Positions 17,376-25,878 of a stretch of DNA of 64,000 nucleotides are shown in pieces (positions within the stretch are counted from its first letter, which is position 1; every line of letters starts with the position of its first letter). Source of the DNA: Devosia enhydra (GTDB lineage Bacteria; Pseudomonadota; Alphaproteobacteria; Rhizobiales; Devosiaceae); NCBI RefSeq assembly GCF_900119845.1, contig NZ_FPKU01000004.1, positions 295,458-359,457 of the forward strand, in the 5' to 3' direction. The position numbers and the translations under genes were made by a program. Under the pieces are notes generated by a model. The model was given only the letters and a program-made list of their open reading frames with translations, was not told the DNA's origin and searched no databases.

Positions 17376-17891
17376 TCAGAGGAAGGCGAAGGGGTCGTCG
17401 GCCACCGAGGTGAAGCCGATGAGGCGGCCAAAGACGATGACACCCATCCAGAGGCCGATCGACAAAAGGCCGGCCAGGCGTGCGGAATTGGGCGGCGCAG
17501 TCCTGTCCCACACCGAGACGCCCCGCGCCGTGACGAGTTCGAACACCAGCATGTTGAGCCCCGCTGCGATGAGCAGGATCATCTTGATCTGGAAATTGAT
17601 GTTTATGTAGATGCTCGTGGCGTTGGGCAGGAACAGCAATATGCCGGTGATGACGGCGAGCACGAAGCCGCCCCAGGTCAGTTTCAGCAGGTCGTGAGCC
17701 ACGCGCGTGAACGGCCGGTTGGTCGAGGCGACGCCCAGAAGCCTCAGGTCCACGATCAGGATGGTGCCGAAAACCAGCGCGATGGCGATGACATGCACCG
17801 ATTCCACGATCGGATAGGTCGGGCCGAAGGTGTTCACGAACTGGGAGAGCGCAGAATTCTCCAGCGCCGAAAAGAAGCTTGAAAGATCCAT
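17376..17891 (-). CDS. Small four-helix membrane protein (DUF6644-like), copy 2
   Basis: A 171-residue protein with about four membrane segments. It begins MDLSSFFSALENSALSQF and includes SVHVIAIALVFGTILIVDLRLLG, which carries a membrane histidine that could ligate heme. It resembles the upstream gene over its whole length, pointing to tandem duplication. The gap between the two is 11 bases. I believe this is the DUF6644-type family, whose function is unknown. Confidence 0.75.
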   Translation of the reverse strand: MDLSSFFSALENSALSQFVNTFGPTYPIVESVHVIAIALVFGTILIVDLRLLGVASTNRPFTRVAHDLLKLTWGGFVLAVITGILLFLPNATSIYININFQIKMILLIAAGLNMLVFELVTARGVSVWDRTAPPNSARLAGLLSIGLWMGVIVFGRLIGFTSVADDPFAFL

Positions 17892-17902
17892 GATCGTTCT
17901 GC

Positions 17903-18424
17903 CTAGACCGAACTGATGGGAGACAGCGATCCCCAGACCAGGGGGTCGTAAGCAATGAAGCGGCCAAGGAAGATGATGGCGACCCAGATGCCGATGGTGA
18001 CATAGGCGTTCCGCCTGAGCCCGCTTTGGGCCGGCTCGTCGGGATGGGTGAAGGCCTCGTCGGTATGGACGGCGCGCAGGAAGCGGACCGATATCGTGAT
18101 GGCGATGACCAGGAGGATCATCTTGAGCCAGAACGAGATGGCCATCAGTTCGCGCAGCGGCTCGGCGAGGATGAGCACGGTGCCGGTTGCGGCCAGAACG
18201 GCCAGCGCGCACCAGGCCCATGGCGCGAAGCGGTTCGCCGTGCTGCGGATCGACACGCCGCCCCAGGTAATGCCCACGATGCGGAGCGCGATCATGAGCA
18301 CGGATATGAAGATCACCGCGATCGCCATGATGTGGATCGACTGCATGGTCGGCACCACCCAGGGTGAGGTGGCCATGGCCAGGCTGAGCGGGGACTGGCC
18401 CAGTTCGATAAGGAATTCAACCAT
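17903..18424 (-). CDS. Small four-helix membrane protein (DUF6644-like), copy 1
   Basis: A 173-residue membrane protein. SIHIMAIAVIFISVLMIALRIVG matches the equivalent segment of the downstream paralogue, and a conserved LGRFIAYDPLVWG end aligns with FGRLIGFTSVADDP. The start at 18424 has GGAGG 11 bases upstream and aligns best with the paralogue; 18442 is an alternative. It lies in an operon with the DUF6152-type protein and the 358-residue secreted protein. Confidence 0.75.
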   Translation of the reverse strand: MVEFLIELGQSPLSLAMATSPWVVPTMQSIHIMAIAVIFISVLMIALRIVGITWGGVSIRSTANRFAPWAWCALAVLAATGTVLILAEPLRELMAISFWLKMILLVIAITISVRFLRAVHTDEAFTHPDEPAQSGLRRNAYVTIGIWVAIIFLGRFIAYDPLVWGSLSPISSV

Positions 18425-18499
18425 TTCGCGGGCATCCTCCATTGCCCAGATCGGAAAGGAGGCCGGAAGATCGCTCTCCCGGCCTCCGTGGCGACAGTC

Positions 18500-18970
18500 T
18501 TATTTGATGCCTTCGCCGGCTTTGGCTTCCTCGAGCGACTTGTAGCCCTTGGCGATCCAGGCCGGCCAGTTGGCGATGCGCTGGTTGGCGCGGCAGCCGG
18601 CGTCGGAGGGGTTGTAGGCCGTGCCATCGGCGGTCACGAACACGCCGGCGGCGCCGCCATTACGGCCATCGCGCAGCGGGCAGCTGACGACGCTGATCTC
18701 GTCGCCGGTCTTGAAGGTGTCGCCGGTCATCTGCGGGGAGCGGCCGAGCAGGGACGGCGGGGCCGCGCCTTCAAAGGCCCAGACCACGCCCTCGGCGTCC
18801 TCGATGATCATGAAGGTGTGCGGGCTGTTGAAGGCCCAGCGCACGACCTTGCCCTGGATCACGTCCTCGACGTCCGGATTGAACATGGAAAAGCTGTGGT
18901 GGGCGTAGGCCATGGTGACCGGGGCCGCGATTGCCGCTGCGGCCAGAGCGAAGGCGAGAAGCTTGTTCAT
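18500..18970 (-). CDS. Secreted DUF6152-type protein
   Basis: A 156-residue exported protein. The signal peptide MNKLLAFALAAAAIAAPVTMAYA is followed at once by HHSFSMFN, the hallmark of the DUF6152 family. Predicted cleavage after AYA would leave an N-terminal histidine, which could bind copper; this is inference. Three cysteines are visible in the mature part. It lies between the 358-residue secreted protein and the two membrane paralogues, spaced for cotranscription. Confidence 0.8.
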   Translation of the reverse strand: MNKLLAFALAAAAIAAPVTMAYAHHSFSMFNPDVEDVIQGKVVRWAFNSPHTFMIIEDAEGVVWAFEGAAPPSLLGRSPQMTGDTFKTGDEISVVSCPLRDGRNGGAAGVFVTADGTAYNPSDAGCRANQRIANWPAWIAKGYKSLEEAKAGEGIK

Positions 18971-18988
18971 TGGGGGTTACCTTCCTTC

Positions 18989-20065
18989 TTACTGGTTGGC
19001 CGGCTTTTGGCCGAACACGGTGTCGAAATCGAACTGGTCCGGAGACTGGGTCTGGCCAGAAAGGTCGGCCGGCAGGTCGGGATTGCGCATTTCGTGCCAC
19101 GAACGACCCTCTTCACCCGGCAGGCGGATGCTGGTGGTGTCGTTCTCGCCGCGCACCTGGGCGCCGGTGTTGCAGTCCCAGTGACGCATGCGGTAGCCGG
19201 CGTCCTCGATGGCCGCGGCCTTGACCCAGGTGTAGACGCCGCTCAACGGCTTCAGCAGGCTGACGGGATCATAGAAGGTCACCTGGGCGATGAGGCGCTG
19301 CATGCCGTTGGCTTCGGTCACGAGCTTGTAGACCTCGACGATCTCCATCTCGTTGGAGAAGGGCGGATAGCCGCGGAAATAGTCGGCCGGCCACATGTCG
19401 TTGGTCCAGACCACGAGCGTGTCGTTGATCCAGAAGCCGATGCTGTCGCCGGTCGGGGAATGCGCACCGTCGATGTTCTTGTGGTCCTGGTCGACATAGA
19501 CGCGGCGGGTTTCGTTGGCCAGGTCGTTGAGCCACCAGGACTGGTCGGGGGTGTTGACCCATTCGCGCACATAGGGCTCGAGCAGCCAGCGGGGCACGCC
19601 GGTCGCTTCGCAGGTGGTCAGGCGATCGTAGGGCTGCTCGTTGAACGGGATCATGTGCTCGCGGCGCTGCTTGAAGGCCGCTTCGTATTCCGGGGTCAGC
19701 ACGCCCTCGGCAACGACGCCGCCGGCGGTGAGGCCGGGCGGGATGGGGCCGACAAAGAACGGCGACACGCCGCCGCGCAGCGCGATGCTGTTCCAGCTGG
19801 CTTCCCACAGGCCCTCCCATTTGGGCACAGACTCATAGGTGTGGCGGGTGCCGCCATTGGCCTGGCGCTTGAGATAGTTGAAATGCTCTTCGGCCGTCTT
19901 GAAGGCGCGCGGGGGCGGCACCACCGCCACGGCGAGCGGGTTTGCGGCCGGTGCGGGTGCCGGCGCGGCAGGCGGGGTCGGCGTTTGGGCAAGGCTCAGG
20001 ACCGGCGCGCTCGCAGCCAGCAGAAGTCCAAGCGCAAATGCGCCAAAGACCTTTTTCGTCTTCAT
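18989..20065 (-). CDS. Secreted protein of unknown function
   Basis: A 358-residue exported protein. The signal peptide MKTKKVFGAFALGLLLAASAP ends near SLAQ, and an Ala/Pro-rich linker follows. The mature domain has GDSIGFWINDTLVVWTNDMWPADYF, resembling a HSIGxWxGDTLVVDT motif I recall from proteins found near DUF6152 genes. AGAGGA precedes the chosen ATG. It is the first gene of a four-gene minus-strand unit. The two membrane paralogues and the DUF6152 protein probably work with it. No catalytic motif is evident. Confidence 0.7.
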   Translation of the reverse strand: MKTKKVFGAFALGLLLAASAPVLSLAQTPTPPAAPAPAPAANPLAVAVVPPPRAFKTAEEHFNYLKRQANGGTRHTYESVPKWEGLWEASWNSIALRGGVSPFFVGPIPPGLTAGGVVAEGVLTPEYEAAFKQRREHMIPFNEQPYDRLTTCEATGVPRWLLEPYVREWVNTPDQSWWLNDLANETRRVYVDQDHKNIDGAHSPTGDSIGFWINDTLVVWTNDMWPADYFRGYPPFSNEMEIVEVYKLVTEANGMQRLIAQVTFYDPVSLLKPLSGVYTWVKAAAIEDAGYRMRHWDCNTGAQVRGENDTTSIRLPGEEGRSWHEMRNPDLPADLSGQTQSPDQFDFDTVFGQKPANQ

Positions 20066-20376
20066 GTTCTTTCCTCTCCTCGGCCGAAACTGTGCACTGG
20101 CGGATGGCCAGCCGTCCTCCATCCCCTCCATGGCGCTGAACGGGGCAGCGCCCACTGCGGTCTCCCACCCGCAGTCGTCCACAGCGATTGAAGCGTCTGC
20201 CTGATATAACCAGAAGTGATATTTTCTTTGGTTTGGCTATATCGATCCGCCGGTTCACGACCCTGGCGGCGGCGATCTCCGTCCTGCTGCTAGATCCATC
20301 ATTTCAGGGCTCCTGTTCGTATCCCTGCACGGATCTCATCGATCACTTGCATGAAACGATCACGTTATCGTGCCCC
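20066..20376. promoter_or_regulatory. AT-richer upstream region of the secreted-protein operon
   Basis: A 311-base gap. An imperfect inverted repeat GATATAACC (20203-20211) / GGCTATATC (20235-20243) encloses AT-rich sequence, the best candidate promoter/operator for the minus-strand operon starting at 20065. No gene is visible. Confidence 0.35.
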
Positions 20377-21264
20377 TCAAGATATCGGGTTTGGTAATGT
20401 CTTCCGGCTGCCCGTAAGGCTCGCCGTCACGGTAACCGCCGTCCACGCCAAGAGAATCCAGACCGGTGGCACGCCCAGATAGATCCAGATGTCGGGGTTC
20501 ACATTGTCGAGGATCGCCGCGAGCGGGGTCTGGGTGCTGCGTTCGGCCTGCATGCTTACGAGCCACAGCGGCTGGATCAGCAGGGCAAAGAGCGCAGCCG
20601 CAAAACCCAGCCCGAAAAGGGCAGCGGGCTGGGTGCCAAGGCGCCGCCGCTCCAGCCACCGCCATCCCATCAGCCAGACATAGAGGCCCGCCATCAAAAA
20701 GGGCGGGCCCTGCAGCGAGCCCGGAGACAGCATGAAATGCAGCACGGCCAGCAGTGCGGCGAGATAGACGAGGCCATGCAGCTGCTTCCAGCGCCGACCC
20801 ATCGCCCTGATGACGCGATCAAACGAGGTCAGGGCGAGCGCCAGCAGCAGTAGTGCAGAAACGGTCGCGATCCACAGCGTGGCGCGCCCGGCAAGCTCTC
20901 CGCCCAAGGCGGCCCAATCCCAGAACCTCAGCCCGAACCAGGCCACGATGTGCAGGAGGCAATAGGCGAAGCTGGCAACGCCCAAAAGCCGGCGCAGCTG
21001 CGCCAGGCGCCCCATCCCAGTGATGCGGCGGATCGGCGTTACCGCAAGGCACCCCAGCAGCAGATAGGTGCACCACAGGCCCGAATGGTAGATGAGGTTG
21101 ACGTAAGGGGACGGAAAGTCCCAGCGGCCGGAGGCGAATTCGCCCAGCATCCACACCGCCGGGATAGAGGTGCCGACAAGCGCGGTGAGCTTGAGGAGCG
21201 AAAACCGGCCCGCCGGATCGAACCACGGCATGGCGCGCCAGAACGCATGGAAGACACCGGCCAT
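20377..21264 (-). CDS. Ferric-reductase-like transmembrane protein
   Basis: A 295-residue membrane protein with about seven or eight helices. The core resembles the ferric reductase/MsrQ transmembrane domain: histidines in LIYHSGLW, FAYCLLHIVAW and KQLHGLVYLAALLAVLHFML could ligate two b-type hemes. It is longer than MsrQ and has no msrP neighbour. GGGAGG precedes two adjacent ATGs; 21264 has the better spacing. It is divergent from the cytochrome c' operon, so a role in electron transfer with that cytochrome is plausible. Confidence 0.8.
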   Translation of the reverse strand: MAGVFHAFWRAMPWFDPAGRFSLLKLTALVGTSIPAVWMLGEFASGRWDFPSPYVNLIYHSGLWCTYLLLGCLAVTPIRRITGMGRLAQLRRLLGVASFAYCLLHIVAWFGLRFWDWAALGGELAGRATLWIATVSALLLLALALTSFDRVIRAMGRRWKQLHGLVYLAALLAVLHFMLSPGSLQGPPFLMAGLYVWLMGWRWLERRRLGTQPAALFGLGFAAALFALLIQPLWLVSMQAERSTQTPLAAILDNVNPDIWIYLGVPPVWILLAWTAVTVTASLTGSRKTLPNPIS

Positions 21265-21393
21265 CATCCCCTCCCGGACAGTCGGGCCAGCCTAGGACGA
21301 TTGCGGGGGGCGGGACTGTACGATCCGGCTCGCTCGCTGCACGTTTCGAGCGCTTCGCCGGGTGCGTTAGGTGCAGCCTTTTCCAATGATTGT

Positions 21394-21411
21394 GCAGGAC
21401 GCTTCTCCGGC
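21394..21411. promoter_or_regulatory. Palindrome-like GCAGG-N8-CCGGC upstream of cytochrome c'
   Basis: TTGTGCAGG followed eight bases later by CCGGCC, close to the hapC site at 25276 (TTGTGCAGG-N7-CCGGCC). Candidate shared regulator site (inference). Confidence 0.3.
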
Positions 21412-21447
21412 CGCCATGGCCATCTTGGCGCAAAAGGAGGGTCTGAA

Positions 21448-22017
21448 ATGCGTCGCCAAAGCCTGATTGCAATTGCCCTTGGAGCCCTTGTGCTCGCGGC
21501 CGGAACATTGCCGCCGACACTGGCGCAGAATACCCCCGCGCCGAACGCCCCCGCGCCGGAGATGACCGCGCTCACCTCGCAGAAGGATACGACCCTGGCC
21601 CGCCGGTTGCTGATGAACAGCATCGGGGCCAACAACGACATCGTGCACGACATTCTCGATGGTGCGCTGCCGGCAGACGATCTCGAACTGCGTGGCCGGC
21701 TCGATTCCATCGCGGCCATGCTCTACGCCATGCCCAGCCTCTATAGGGCCGCGCCCAATCCTTATACCGAAGAGGGCGAACGCGAGGACGCGACCCATGT
21801 CTCCCTAGCGAGCGAGGCGGTCTGGGAGTATTTCGAGGATTTCCAGCTGCGCTCCGAGGAGGCCTTCCTCAAGGCGCGAGAGGCCGCCCAGGCCCATCCG
21901 GAGGACATGCTGGCGCGCGTCGAAGAGCTCGAGATGATGTGCGAAAGCTGCCACGAATCCTTCCGCAAGCCTTTCGAATATTTCGATTTCGATCGCGTGC
22001 AAGACTTCGTGAAATGA
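21448..22017 (+). CDS. Cytochrome c'-like protein
   Basis: A 189-residue periplasmic protein with signal peptide MRRQSLIAIALGALVLAAG and cleavage near TLAQ. The single heme motif is at the C-terminus, Cys165-x-x-Cys168-His169 within MMCESCHESFRKPFE. That placement, in a helical protein, is typical of class II cytochromes (c'). AAAGGAGG stands before the ATG. The stop overlaps the next start (ATGA), and the two following genes are coupled the same way, so the three proteins probably act together. Confidence 0.85.
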   Translation: MRRQSLIAIALGALVLAAGTLPPTLAQNTPAPNAPAPEMTALTSQKDTTLARRLLMNSIGANNDIVHDILDGALPADDLELRGRLDSIAAMLYAMPSLYRAAPNPYTEEGEREDATHVSLASEAVWEYFEDFQLRSEEAFLKAREAAQAHPEDMLARVEELEMMCESCHESFRKPFEYFDFDRVQDFVK

Positions 22018-22736
22018 TCGCCGGCCGGAGCGCCGGAAGGCGACGCCATCCTGCCGGTCGGTGTGCAGCGCTCGCCGGAATCGGGCTTCTGGCCTCCGCC
22101 ATGCCGGCGCTCGCCCATGGCGTTGCGGGTGGAGACGCGCAGTTTCTCGAAACGGCGCAGGGCGTGCAGTTCTGGCCCTATCTCTATCTGGGCGCCAAGC
22201 ACATGTTCACAGGCTACGATCACCTGCTGTTCCTGCTCGGCGTCATCTTCTTTCTTTACCGGCTGAGGGACGTGGCGATATATGTCACCATGTTCAGCAT
22301 CGGCCACTCGGTCACCCTGCTGCTGGGGGTTCTGGGCGGGCTGCGCCTCGATGCCCATATCGTCGACGCCATCATCGGATTTTCGGTGATCTACAAGGCC
22401 TTCGACAATCTGGGCGGCTTCCGCCGGCTGTTCGGCCATTCCCCCGACCAGAAGGCTGCGGTGCTGGTCTTCGGGCTCATCCACGGCTTCGGCCTTGCCA
22501 CCAAGCTTCAGGATCTCAGCCTTTCGCCCGAGGGGCTGGTGCCCAACATGATCGCCTTCAACATCGGGGTTGAAGTGGGCCAGCTGGCCGCCCTGGCCTT
22601 CATTCTCACGGCCCTCCAGCTCTGGCGCACAACACCGTCATTCACGCGGCAGGCGGCGCTGATCAACGTGCTGATCATGGCGGCCGGCGTCGCGCTGGTT
22701 GAGATGCAACTGGTCGGATACTGGAGCGGCGCATGA
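22014..22736 (+). CDS. HupE/UreJ-like membrane protein
   Basis: A 240-residue membrane protein with a leader ending ALA and a mature part beginning HGVAGGDAQF. The family signature GAKHMFTGYDHLLFLLGVIFFL is followed by FSIGHSVTLLLG and GLIHGFGLA, with conserved intramembrane histidines and aspartates. HupE and UreJ are linked to nickel transport. Here the partners are a cytochrome and a membrane anchor, not hydrogenase or urease, so the metal, if any, is unknown. ATGA overlaps on both sides. Confidence 0.82.
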   Translation: MIAGRSAGRRRHPAGRCAALAGIGLLASAMPALAHGVAGGDAQFLETAQGVQFWPYLYLGAKHMFTGYDHLLFLLGVIFFLYRLRDVAIYVTMFSIGHSVTLLLGVLGGLRLDAHIVDAIIGFSVIYKAFDNLGGFRRLFGHSPDQKAAVLVFGLIHGFGLATKLQDLSLSPEGLVPNMIAFNIGVEVGQLAALAFILTALQLWRTTPSFTRQAALINVLIMAAGVALVEMQLVGYWSGA

Positions 22737-23326
22737 GCGCGGACGGACTTTCCCCCACCCCACCGCCCTCGGGCGCTCGGCTTGGCCTGCAGGTGCTCGG
22801 CGCCCTGGCGCTCGGCACAGTTCTCACCCTCACGGTCGTCCTGCCGGCCGAATATGGCATCGACCCCACCGGCTTTGGCGCCCTCACCGGGCTCAACCGG
22901 ATATCGCAGCCGCCCGAGATGGTGGTGGAGACGCGCTTCAGCGCCCCGCCCGAAATCGCCCGCCCCGAAGCTCTGCCGTTCCGGCAGGACGTCGTCACCA
23001 TACCCATCGGCGCTTTCGGGCGGACGCTGGGTGCAACGGAATACAAGGTGACGCTCGAGGAGGGGCAGACCCTCGTCTATTCGTGGAAGGCGTCGGTGCC
23101 GGTGGTGTTCGAGTTCCACGGCCACACCACCCCCACCGATGGCAGTCCGGCCCAGGTGATGGACTATGCCAAGGGGACCGCAACCGAGGGCAATGGCGCC
23201 CTGACGGCGCCGCTCAGCGGCATCCATGGCTGGTACTTCGCCAATCCCACCTTCGAGGATGTCAGCGTCGAACTGACATTGGCCGGCTATTACACGCTCG
23301 AGCCGGGCCTTATCGGCATTCACTGA
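22733..23326 (+). CDS. Membrane-anchored periplasmic protein
   Basis: A 197-residue protein with one N-terminal membrane segment (about 15-40, LGLQVLGALALGTVLTLTVVLPAEYG) and a periplasmic beta-rich domain containing VYSWKASVPVVFEFHGH and GIHGWYFANPTFEDV. It overlaps the HupE-like gene by four bases. Proteins of this kind are called transmembrane anchor proteins and commonly follow HupE/UreJ-like genes. Several histidines could bind metal. Convergent with, and overlapping, the CobT-like gene by seven bases. Confidence 0.75.
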   Translation: MSADGLSPTPPPSGARLGLQVLGALALGTVLTLTVVLPAEYGIDPTGFGALTGLNRISQPPEMVVETRFSAPPEIARPEALPFRQDVVTIPIGAFGRTLGATEYKVTLEEGQTLVYSWKASVPVVFEFHGHTTPTDGSPAQVMDYAKGTATEGNGALTAPLSGIHGWYFANPTFEDVSVELTLAGYYTLEPGLIGIH

Positions 23327-25182
23327 CGCGCCAGCATCGCGTCGAGGGCGCCGATCAGCGCCGGCCCGAGCTCGTCGATGGCATCGATGCGGCGGGCCGA
23401 GCGATAATAGGTCTGCACATCGTGCCTCACGCCGATGGCGGTGAGTTCGATCTGGCCGCTGCGCTCGATCTCGCCGATCACCTCGCGCAGGTGGCGGTCG
23501 AGGATTTCCTTGTCGGCATTGGCCTCGATGGTGGCCTGGTCGACCGGTGCGCCGTCCGAGATGACGAGCAGGATACGGCGCTGTTCGGGCCGTGCCAGCA
23601 TGCGGCGGGCTGCCCAGGCGAGCGCCTCGCCGTCGATGTTCTCCTTGAGCAGGTCCGCCGACATCATGGCGCAGAGATTGAGCCGTGCGCGCCGGTAGGG
23701 CTCCTCGGCGCCCTTGTAGATGACATGGAGCAGGTCATTGAGGCGGCCGGGGTTTTCGGGCCGGCCGGCCCGGATCCAGTCCTGCGCCGATTGCCCGCCT
23801 TTCCAGCCCATCGTGGTGAAGCCCAGCACCTCGGTGGTCACCGCGCAGCTTTCGAGGGCGGCGCAGATGAGGTCCGAGGCGATGCAGGCCAGCTCGATGG
23901 TCTTGCCGCGCATCGAGCCCGAATTGTCGATGAGCAGGGTGACACAGGTGTCCCGGAACTGCGACTCCTCCTCCTGCTTGTAGGCATCGGCGAAGCCGGG
24001 ATTGACCACGACGCGGTCGAGGCGCGAGGCATCGACCAGCCCTTCCTCGAGATCGAATGTCCAGGATCGGGTCTGGCGCGCCATCAGCCGTCGCTGCAAC
24101 TGCGTCACCAGCCGCGCCATGCTGCGGCGATTGGCACTGCGGCGCTTGTCGAGCCCCTCCTGCGCCTGCCGCATGGTCTGCTGGGGCACAAGGTCCTCGG
24201 CGCGTGCCACCTGGTCGTGCCGCGTCGTGTAGGCGCGGTAGGGCAGGGCCCGGGCCAGCCGGGCAACCTCGACGGGCGGCCAGATCGAGGGGGCATCCTC
24301 GTCTGCAGTCAGCGCATCGGGGCCGGGCTCGAAGCTCTCGTCCTCGCTTTGGCTCTGGCCATGCTCGAGGTCCCCATCCTCCGGCCCGCCGCCGGCGCGG
24401 TTGCTGATGTCGCGCCGGATCGGCCCTTCGCCCTTGCCGTGCAAGGCGGAATAGAGGGCGTCGATGAAGGCGCGCGCCGCCTCTCCATACTGCGCCTGCC
24501 GGTCCAGCACGGCGCCCAGCGCCGCGATCTGGGGGCCGAGGCGCTCATGCATCCAGCGGTCCCACATCCAGAATCCCGAAGTGGCGATCGACGCCTCGGG
24601 GCGGCCCACCAGAGCGTCGCCCACCACCATCCGGATCGCTTCCTCGAGCGGCACCAGCGAGGCCAGATGGGCGCCGAGGAGATCGGAGCGGGCGAGCCGC
24701 GCGCGGTGTGCGGCTGCGAGGTTATCGCCAACCCCCTGCAGGCGCCGGGCTCCCAGCGCCTCGCAGCGCAGGAGCTCGAGAAGGTCGAAAAGCCGCGCGT
24801 CGCCGGGCTTGTCGGGCCGCATCGCCCCGTGGATCTCAGCGTCGTGGAAACGCAGGAAGAGCGCGGCGGAATCGATCCGGCCGCGCAGGGCCGGCATGTT
24901 GTCCGCGCGCAACTCCTCAGGCGCCGCGCGCAGTCCGCCCGTGCCATCGGTCTCCCCGATCTGCACGTCGATATCGTCGCGCCCCGACAGCGAGCGCGCC
25001 GCCGCCGAGAGCTGGCCGGCCAGCTCCAGCTGGTGCCGCTCGCCGTCGCGCTTTTCGCGCAAATCGGCGCGCGAGCGCATGGAATCGGGATCCGACCACA
25101 GGGCCAGCCATTCCGCGCCGTTGCGCACCTGGCCCTTCTCGTCGCGCTTGAGGATGGTCGAGCGGATGTCCTCGCCTGCCAT
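23320..25182 (-). CDS. CobT-like VWA-domain chelatase subunit
   Basis: A 620-residue protein, full length for CobT. The N-terminal helical part is followed by an acidic linker (about 285-312, SEDESFEPGP). The C-terminal von Willebrand A domain has the MIDAS motif LLIDNSGSMRG (Asp419). CobT with CobS and CobN inserts cobalt into hydrogenobyrinic diamide. No cobN or other cobalamin gene is in the window, and the partner CobS-like gene is the last gene of the divergent hydroquinone operon. It may be a true CobT or a repurposed paralogue acting on another metalloprotein. Confidence 0.85.
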   Translation of the reverse strand: MAGEDIRSTILKRDEKGQVRNGAEWLALWSDPDSMRSRADLREKRDGERHQLELAGQLSAAARSLSGRDDIDVQIGETDGTGGLRAAPEELRADNMPALRGRIDSAALFLRFHDAEIHGAMRPDKPGDARLFDLLELLRCEALGARRLQGVGDNLAAAHRARLARSDLLGAHLASLVPLEEAIRMVVGDALVGRPEASIATSGFWMWDRWMHERLGPQIAALGAVLDRQAQYGEAARAFIDALYSALHGKGEGPIRRDISNRAGGGPEDGDLEHGQSQSEDESFEPGPDALTADEDAPSIWPPVEVARLARALPYRAYTTRHDQVARAEDLVPQQTMRQAQEGLDKRRSANRRSMARLVTQLQRRLMARQTRSWTFDLEEGLVDASRLDRVVVNPGFADAYKQEEESQFRDTCVTLLIDNSGSMRGKTIELACIASDLICAALESCAVTTEVLGFTTMGWKGGQSAQDWIRAGRPENPGRLNDLLHVIYKGAEEPYRRARLNLCAMMSADLLKENIDGEALAWAARRMLARPEQRRILLVISDGAPVDQATIEANADKEILDRHLREVIGEIERSGQIELTAIGVRHDVQTYYRSARRIDAIDELGPALIGALDAMLARQ

Positions 25183-25275
25183 TTTACGCCTCCCTTTCGC
25201 TTTTCATCCTAGCGGCGCGGAGGGCGATGGCGGGGTTTTTCCGGCGAGGAATGCGCAGAAGGTTGCCCGCTTTGT

Positions 25276-25292
25276 GCAGGCCCCCAACCGGC
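25276..25292 (+). promoter_or_regulatory. Candidate activator site upstream of hapC
   Basis: GCAGG-CCCCCAA-CCGGC, about 72 bases before the hapC start in the 173-base divergent gap. Related to 33728-33744 and 16601-16617. Confidence 0.4.
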
Positions 25293-25355
25293 CCGACTGC
25301 CTAGTGTTTTGGACAGTCGCTATTACGCCGCCAGAGTTTTCGAGGAGGTTTCGCC

Positions 25356-25856
25356 GTGGGTCAGTACACCACAGATTTTGGCTCCATCCATTCCTACAAG
25401 AAGGGCGGCGTCACAGCCATCGACGACGATCCCAAGCGCTATGTCTTTTCCAATATGTTCGAAGTGGCCGCCAAGTCGGCGCCCTATGAGCGTGTCGCGG
25501 TTGCCAAGAACTTCGAATACGTGATCGAGAGCGCCAAGGCCGAGGGGGAGTCAGGCTGGTATACTGCGGCCCATGACGAGTTCGTCATCGCCATGGATGG
25601 CAAGGTGCGGGTCGACTTCGTCAAGCTGGCCGATCCCGATGCCCTGGTCGACCCCGAAAGCGAAGGCGCTGTCCATATCGAGGGCAAGCCCGAGGGCGCC
25701 AATATGGGCTATGTCGTGCTCGGTCGTGGCCACATGGCCATGCTGCCGGTCGGCTCGGCCTACAAGTTCAGTGCGCCCGAAACCTGCACCATCCTCATCC
25801 AGTCCATCGACGGCGCCGTGACCCAACATAAATGGGCCCAGTTCTGCCAGAAGTGA
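25356..25856 (+). CDS. hapC: Hydroquinone 1,2-dioxygenase small subunit
   Basis: A 166-residue cupin-like protein of the size of HapC/PnpC1 (about 18 kDa). It pairs with the next gene to form the Fe(II) dioxygenase that opens hydroquinone to 4-hydroxymuconic semialdehyde. GTG is the start, with AGGAGG eight bases upstream. The gap to hapD is only 22 bases. Assignment rests on size, order and the adjoining large subunit with complete metal ligands. Confidence 0.85.
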   Translation: MGQYTTDFGSIHSYKKGGVTAIDDDPKRYVFSNMFEVAAKSAPYERVAVAKNFEYVIESAKAEGESGWYTAAHDEFVIAMDGKVRVDFVKLADPDALVDPESEGAVHIEGKPEGANMGYVVLGRGHMAMLPVGSAYKFSAPETCTILIQSIDGAVTQHKWAQFCQK

Positions 25857-25878
25857 TCGCCATCAAGGAGACCCTGCC

